In this document: positions 60,002 to 64,000 of the stretch, piece after piece | How positions within the stretch are numbered: the stretch's first letter is position 1 | Layout: every line of letters starts with the position of its first letter | Source: Flavobacterium sp. JAS | Lineage (GTDB): Bacteria > Bacteroidota > Bacteroidia > Flavobacteriales > Flavobacteriaceae | Reading direction: 5' to 3' | Assembly: GCF_020991455.1 (NCBI RefSeq) | Contig: NZ_JAJMOX010000005.1 | Span: forward strand, 248,001-312,000 | Length of the DNA stretch: 64,000 nucleotides | Notes under the pieces: model-generated | Databases searched by the model: none | Seen by the model: only the letters and a program-made list of their open reading frames with translations | Told to the model about the DNA's origin: nothing | Made by a program: the position numbers and the translations under genes

Positions 60002-60456
60002 AATCAATCATTTACAGCCTGACAATACTCTTTGCATTGTCAGGCTGTTCTTTAAATAAAAAGACAATGACAAATCTTGAAATAGTTAAAAGTACTTACG
60101 AAGGAAAAACTTCGAAAGAAAATGGTCAAAATTTGGCTAAATATGTTGTCGAAGATATTTCGTGGACAGAAGCTAAAGGTTTTCCGTATGCAGGAACTTA
60201 CATTGGTTTAGAAAATATAACCAAAAATGTCTTTAGCCGATTAGGAAGCGAATGGATTGATTACAAATTTACTCCCGAAGATTACGTTTCAAGCGATGAC
60301 AAAGTAGTCGCTTACGGAACTTACACAGGCACTTATAAAATTACAGGCAAATCATTCACCGCCAGAGTGGCTCACCTTTGGAAATTGAAAGACCGAAAAA
60401 TTATCAGTTTCGAACAGTTTGTAGATAGCCAAACTGTAAATGATGCTGTGAAATAA
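59995..60456 (+). CDS. SnoaL/NTF2-like lipoprotein
   Basis: The 153-residue protein has a lipobox (LFALSGC) and a cone-fold body: LEIVKSTYEGKTSKENGQNL, then VVEDISWTEAKGFPYAGTYI and FTARVAHLWKLKDRKIISFE. SnoaL-like proteins bind or turn over small molecules. The overlap with the MBL gene suggests that both act on the same periplasmic compound. A terminator follows at 60484-60514. Confidence 0.8.
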   Translation: MVKSIIYSLTILFALSGCSLNKKTMTNLEIVKSTYEGKTSKENGQNLAKYVVEDISWTEAKGFPYAGTYIGLENITKNVFSRLGSEWIDYKFTPEDYVSSDDKVVAYGTYTGTYKITGKSFTARVAHLWKLKDRKIISFEQFVDSQTVNDAVK

Positions 60457-60483
60457 AGCCCTGTTTTTAGTTTTTAAATATAG

Positions 60484-60514
60484 AAACCGTTGACATTCAT
60501 CAACGGTTTTTTTG
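60484..60514. terminator. Terminator between convergent genes
   Basis: AAACCGTTGA (60484-60493) pairs with TCAACGGTTT (60500-60509) around six bases, followed by Ts. Confidence 0.85.
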
Positions 60515-60523
60515 ATCTGGCTT

Positions 60524-61570
60524 TTATTTCAAATATTTTTTAAAAAAATCATCTAATTTATTAAACGGAATCACCTCTACTTTGTCATACAAATCGACGT
60601 GAACTGCATTTGGGATAATTATTAACTCTTTTGGTTCGTTTGCCTCTTTAAAAATATCTTCGCTAAAATATCTTGAGTGCGCATTTTCTCCTGCAATTAA
60701 AAGCATTGGCCTTGGCGAAATTTCTTTTACATAAGTAAGTATTGGCATATTCATAAAAGATATCGGATTGGTTACTAGCCAAGCTCCATTTGAGTTCACA
60801 GAATTAACTTGAAAACCACGCGGCGTTCTATAATAATCAAAATATTCTTTTACAAATTGCGGTTCATCGCCTTTCAATTTTTCCGGCAAATTTCTTGGTC
60901 CATCTGCTGGTTTTCCGTTTTCGGCATCTTTCCGACGCTGCTCACCTAAAGCTTCCAATGTTTTGGTTCTTTGTTCTAATGTTACGGAATCATTGTATCC
61001 TTTTGATATTACTCTGGTCATATCATACAAACTTGTTGCAGCAACGGCTTTTACACGTTTATCAATAGCAGTTGCATTTAATGCAAAACCGCCAAAACCA
61101 CAAATCCCAATGATACCAATTTTATTTCTATCAACGTTCTTCTGTAATCCTAAAAAATCAACCGCAGCGCTAAAATCTTCCGTATTGATTTCCGGAGAAG
61201 CCAGATTTCGTGGTTCGCCTCCACTTTCTCCTGTATAAGATGGATCAAAAGCCAAAGCTATAAAACCACGTTCTGCCATTTGATTGGCATATAATCCAGA
61301 TGATTGTTGTTTCACCGCTCCAAACGGTCCGCTAATGGCTAATGCAGACAATTTTTCGTTTCCTGCATTTTTTGGAAGATATAAATCTCCGCTTAATGTA
61401 ATGCCGTAACGGTTTTTGAAGCTCACTTTTTGACGTATTACTTTGTCACTAAGCTGAAATGTATAATGTTCTTTTGATGTGTTCATTTTTTCTAAATTTG
61501 ATTGTACTTTTTGTGCAGATACTTGCCCTGATATCAGAAATAATATTGCAATTGCGAATGTTTTTTTCAT
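60524..61570 (-). CDS. Exported alpha/beta hydrolase with Cys nucleophile
   Basis: I prefer the ATG at 61568-61570 (MKKTFAIAILFLISGQVSAQ), a clean signal peptide; a start 12 codons upstream is possible. The 348-residue protein has an alpha/beta hydrolase fold with nucleophile elbow GICGFGG, where the usual Ser is Cys, as in dienelactone hydrolases. The oxyanion part lies in ISGPFGAVKQQSSG, the likely acid in LLIAGENAHSR and the His in IIPNAVHVDLYD. It resembles DltD/YcjY-type proteins. Substrate unknown. Confidence 0.85.
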   Translation of the reverse strand: MKKTFAIAILFLISGQVSAQKVQSNLEKMNTSKEHYTFQLSDKVIRQKVSFKNRYGITLSGDLYLPKNAGNEKLSALAISGPFGAVKQQSSGLYANQMAERGFIALAFDPSYTGESGGEPRNLASPEINTEDFSAAVDFLGLQKNVDRNKIGIIGICGFGGFALNATAIDKRVKAVAATSLYDMTRVISKGYNDSVTLEQRTKTLEALGEQRRKDAENGKPADGPRNLPEKLKGDEPQFVKEYFDYYRTPRGFQVNSVNSNGAWLVTNPISFMNMPILTYVKEISPRPMLLIAGENAHSRYFSEDIFKEANEPKELIIIPNAVHVDLYDKVEVIPFNKLDDFFKKYLK

Positions 61571-61663
61571 TTTCTTTTGAATTGCTTTCAATTTTATATT
61601 TTTCATTTGATTTTAATTGTTTTCAAATTTCACAACTACAGTTCAGCTTCATAATTATCTTTT

Positions 61664-62260
61664 TTAAGGTTGAACATTTTTAATGAATTTTGCAGGAATT
61701 CCACCAACGATGTTATTATCGGGAACATCTTTAGAAACTACAGCTCCTGCTGCGACAACTGCATTTTCTCCAATTGTTACGCCGGACAAAATCGTAGCAT
61801 TGGCACCAATCCATGCATTTTTTTTGATGAGAATTGATTTAGCTGTTAGTCCTTTTCTTTCCTCAGGATTTAGCGGATGATTTTCGGTAATGAGACTGAC
61901 TTTCGGACCAATTAAAACATCGTCTTCAATGGTAATTCCGCCCAATGCCAAAAAGGTGCAGTCAAAATTGATAAATACATTTTTACCAATTGTAATATGT
62001 TTTCCGCAATTGATATAAAGAGGTGTAAATACGGCAACATCCTGAAGTTCTTTAGCTAAAATCCTACTTAGTATCTTCGTGATTTCTTCAGGATTTACAA
62101 CATTATTCATCTGATTAAGTAATGCTTTCACGGCAAAGGCTTCTTCTCTCAATCTGCCAATTTGCGAATCGTTGGGAAGTATGGTTTCACCTGCTAAAAG
62201 TCTCTCAAAAATATCTTTTTGAAATGGTGCACCATCGGAAATAAGGTTTGAATCTGACAT
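61664..62260 (-). CDS. Maltose/galactoside O-acetyltransferase-like protein
   Basis: The 198-residue protein has a helical cap (residues 10-70) and a left-handed beta helix with hexapeptide repeats: ITIGKNVFINFDCTFLALGG, DVLIGPKVSLITENHPL, ILIKKNAWIGANATILSGV and AVVAAGAVVSKDVPDN. ENHPL carries the catalytic His of LacA/Maa/NodL acetyltransferases. It transfers acetyl from acetyl-CoA to a sugar in the cytoplasm. A TACCTTTG promoter element lies upstream on its strand (62286-62293) next to a palindrome (62296-62316). Confidence 0.9.
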   Translation of the reverse strand: MSDSNLISDGAPFQKDIFERLLAGETILPNDSQIGRLREEAFAVKALLNQMNNVVNPEEITKILSRILAKELQDVAVFTPLYINCGKHITIGKNVFINFDCTFLALGGITIEDDVLIGPKVSLITENHPLNPEERKGLTAKSILIKKNAWIGANATILSGVTIGENAVVAAGAVVSKDVPDNNIVGGIPAKFIKNVQP

Positions 62261-62295
62261 AATATTTGAATTAAATAACCAGATACAAAGGTAAG

Positions 62296-62316
62296 ACTGC
62301 CTTTAAGCAAGGCAGT
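62296..62316. promoter_or_regulatory. Operator-like palindrome ahead of the acetyltransferase gene
   Basis: ACTGCCTT (62296-62303) and AAGGCAGT (62309-62316) are exact complements with five bases between. It lies just upstream of the -7 element on the reverse strand, over the place where the -33 would be, suiting a repressor or activator. Confidence 0.5.
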
Positions 62317-62345
62317 AACGATTATCAAACCAAAGATTAAGAAAT

Positions 62346-63224
62346 TCAAACTTCCGATTGACGAAATGCAGAAGGATTGGTGCCGGTATTCTTTTTGAAG
62401 AAATTATTAAAGTAAGTTGGATATTCAAACCCAAGCGCATAACCAATTTCAGAAACACTCCAATCAGTATGGAGCAATAGCGCTTTGGCTTCTGTTATAA
62501 TCCGCTCGGCAATATGAGTTGTTGTCGATTTTCCTGTAACTTCTTTTACGGCTCGATTCAGATAATTGACATGCACATTCAAATGTTGTGCATAATGTTG
62601 TGCCGTTCTTAATTGAAGTGGATTGGAAGTTGTTTCAATTGGAAATTGTCTTTCGAGTAATTCCAAAAATACAGATGACAATCTGGAAGATGCATTCTTA
62701 TTATGTTCGAAATTTTCAGAAGGTTCTATCTTTAGAGATTCGTGTATAATGAGACTGATATAATTGCGAATCAGCTCATCTTTAAAAACATAATCACTTT
62801 TTTGTTCCGAAATCATTTTATGAAAAATAGTATTAAGAAAACCTCTTTGCTCTTCTGTGATTTTCAAAACCGGTGTTCCTCCAATTTTAAAAAAAGAAGA
62901 TTGCTGCAGACTTTCAGAACGCTCGGAGTTTTTAAAAAACTCTTCCGAAAATAAGATTGTATAACCAACATAAGTCGTAGAAATGGTTTCCCATGAATAT
63001 GGAATATGTGGATTTCCAAAAAAGAGAATAGTCCCCTCCTGATCATAGGTCTTATCAGAATAATGAATCTTGCTTTTACCAGTTGTCAGGCAGATTTTAT
63101 AAAACTCCTTTCTACTGTAAGATCTGGTTTCGGCACCATCATCCTCTATCTGAAATGCTTTAAAGCCCTGCAGTTTCAGTTCGTTATTAAACTTGGAAAT
63201 TTCTCTTATTACCTTGTCTTTCAT
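62346..63224 (-). CDS. AraC family transcriptional regulator
   Basis: The 292-residue protein has an N-terminal cupin-like effector domain (ILFFGNPHIPYSWETIS) and a C-terminal double helix-turn-helix (about residues 190-290) with VNYLNRAVKEVTGKSTTTHI and WSVSEIGYALGFEYPTYFNN then FFKKNTGTNPSAF. It is encoded just upstream of, and in the same direction as, the acetyltransferase gene and is a candidate regulator of it. Confidence 0.92.
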   Translation of the reverse strand: MKDKVIREISKFNNELKLQGFKAFQIEDDGAETRSYSRKEFYKICLTTGKSKIHYSDKTYDQEGTILFFGNPHIPYSWETISTTYVGYTILFSEEFFKNSERSESLQQSSFFKIGGTPVLKITEEQRGFLNTIFHKMISEQKSDYVFKDELIRNYISLIIHESLKIEPSENFEHNKNASSRLSSVFLELLERQFPIETTSNPLQLRTAQHYAQHLNVHVNYLNRAVKEVTGKSTTTHIAERIITEAKALLLHTDWSVSEIGYALGFEYPTYFNNFFKKNTGTNPSAFRQSEV

Positions 63225-63372
63225 TTTACAAAGTTAAGAAATTCAAACTTGTTTAAAACACTAAAATCTTAATTCTTAATCTTTTTAAAAGCAAATAATT
63301 AAATTCTTTAGAAGAAAACGTGAAGCAAAAATGATCAAAAAATAAGCTAATTTATAAATTATTATAAAAAAA

Positions 63373-63404
63373 TGAACACTGTTCAAAAAATATACATACC
63401 TTTG
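63373..63404 (+). promoter_or_regulatory. Promoter and operator of the TetR gene
   Basis: A perfect palindrome TGAACA-C-TGTTCA (63373-63385) lies 11 bases before the -7 element TACCTTTG (63397-63404), and the start codon follows only four bases after it, so the mRNA is leaderless or nearly so. The palindrome covers the -33 region and is probably bound by the TetR protein itself. Confidence 0.7.
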
Positions 63405-63408
63405 CCGC

Positions 63409-64000
63409 ATGAGTACAGCAGAAAGAAAAGCACGTGAAAAAGAAGCCTTAAAAATGCTGATCCTAAAAGGAGCTAAAAAACTCTTTTTGGAGAGAGGCAT
63501 TGAACAGACTACGATTCGAAACATCGCTGATGAAATTGACTACAGCGTTGGAACTGTGTATGTTTACTTTAAAGATAAGAATGCTATTCTTCACGACCTC
63601 CATTCTATTGGTTTTCAAGAGCTAGGCGGATATTTTACCGAATTGTTCGCCATTAAAGACCCAATGGAACGTCTTCGAAAAATGGGATTTACCTATTTGA
63701 AATTTGCCATGGAAAATTCTGAAATGTATGATTTAATGTTCATCGTAAAAGCGCCGATGGAATTTATTGAAAGTACTGAGAAAGAAGCATGGAATGAAGG
63801 AGCTGACACTTTTGGTGCCCTAAAGAAAACCGTGGAAGAATGTATGAACGAAGGGCATTTTGAAGGACATTCATTAGAAGCATTATCTTTTATGATTTGG
63901 AGTTTAGTACACGGAATGTGCTGTCTAGAAATACGCCAGAGAACAAAAGGCGTAAAATTTTCTAACCCGAATACCATCCTTTCTGAGGGATACAATGAAT
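63409..64000 (+). CDS. TetR family transcriptional regulator, cut by window edge
   Basis: About 197 residues are visible before the sequence ends, with no stop. The N-terminal helix-turn-helix is typical: KKLFLERGIEQTTIRNIADE and IDYSVGTVYVYFKDKNAIL. A ligand domain with EALSFMIWSLVHGMCCLEIR follows. Regulators of this group in Flavobacterium commonly sit ahead of RND efflux or outer membrane efflux genes, which would lie beyond the right edge. Self-regulation through the palindrome at 63373-63385 is likely. Confidence 0.92.
   Translation, partial: MSTAERKAREKEALKMLILKGAKKLFLERGIEQTTIRNIADEIDYSVGTVYVYFKDKNAILHDLHSIGFQELGGYFTELFAIKDPMERLRKMGFTYLKFAMENSEMYDLMFIVKAPMEFIESTEKEAWNEGADTFGALKKTVEECMNEGHFEGHSLEALSFMIWSLVHGMCCLEIRQRTKGVKFSNPNTILSEGYNE

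Overview
The window reads as chromosomal DNA of a Flavobacterium-like member of the Bacteroidetes. It is AT-rich, has no convincing Shine-Dalgarno sites, and has several promoters of the Bacteroidetes type (TTG, about 19-20 bases, then TAnnTTTG). It also carries typical flavobacterial families: Bacteroidetes RND pumps, a DUF1697 protein, a bestrophin, and many AraC regulators. Placement at genus level is inference.

Region 1 (1-27.9 kb) is mostly core chromosome. It holds the N-terminal part of an M1 peptidase, a DPH6-like ATPase, recG, a small sensory cluster (PAS protein, small helical protein, membrane protein with a broken HisKA domain), a thioredoxin-like protein, a complete RND efflux operon, a bestrophin, an AraC regulator beside a decayed aldehyde dehydrogenase, pheT and apt. 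Between pheT and apt lies an unusual module. Three leftward genes (two large proteins of unknown function and a peptidoglycan-binding N-acetylmuramidase, none with a signal peptide) diverge from four rightward genes (a small conserved protein, a polytopic membrane protein, a sensor kinase and a LuxR-type response regulator).

Region 2 (27.9-57.2 kb) is a stack of genomic islands at a tRNA-Arg(ACG) gene. A large serine recombinase starts the stack and its last codons lie inside the tRNA. Three related att-like segments (near 29.7, 55.5 and 57.2 kb) each end in a copy or relic of the tRNA tail followed by a new terminator hairpin. The left part of the island (29.7-42 kb) is a graveyard of cassette-like genes separated by two palindromic repeat families, with duplicated gene tails, frameshifted genes and IS6-type relics.

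The right part of the island (42.2-54.9 kb) is the most striking content. It is a dense set of oxidative enzymes: an FAD amine oxidase, a DyP-type peroxidase, a GMC oxidoreductase with its small subunit, a stand-alone VioB-type ferritin-like protein, an antibiotic-biosynthesis-monooxygenase protein, a nitrobindin-like beta-barrel protein, a double Dabb protein and a flavoprotein predicted to bind FAD at two sites covalently. An amino-acid oxidase together with a VioB-type protein recalls the first steps of violacein and indolocarbazole synthesis. The window has no VioD/VioC/VioE, peptide synthetase or polyketide synthase, so the cluster looks like a different and possibly undescribed oxidative pathway.

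Region 3 (57.2-64 kb) returns to chromosomal-type accessory genes: a YjbR protein, an AraC relic, a Crp/Fnr regulator, a Vmh-like MBL-fold enzyme with a SnoaL-like lipoprotein, an alpha/beta hydrolase with a Cys nucleophile, a hexapeptide acetyltransferase, an AraC regulator, and a TetR regulator cut by the window edge with a clear operator palindrome at its promoter.
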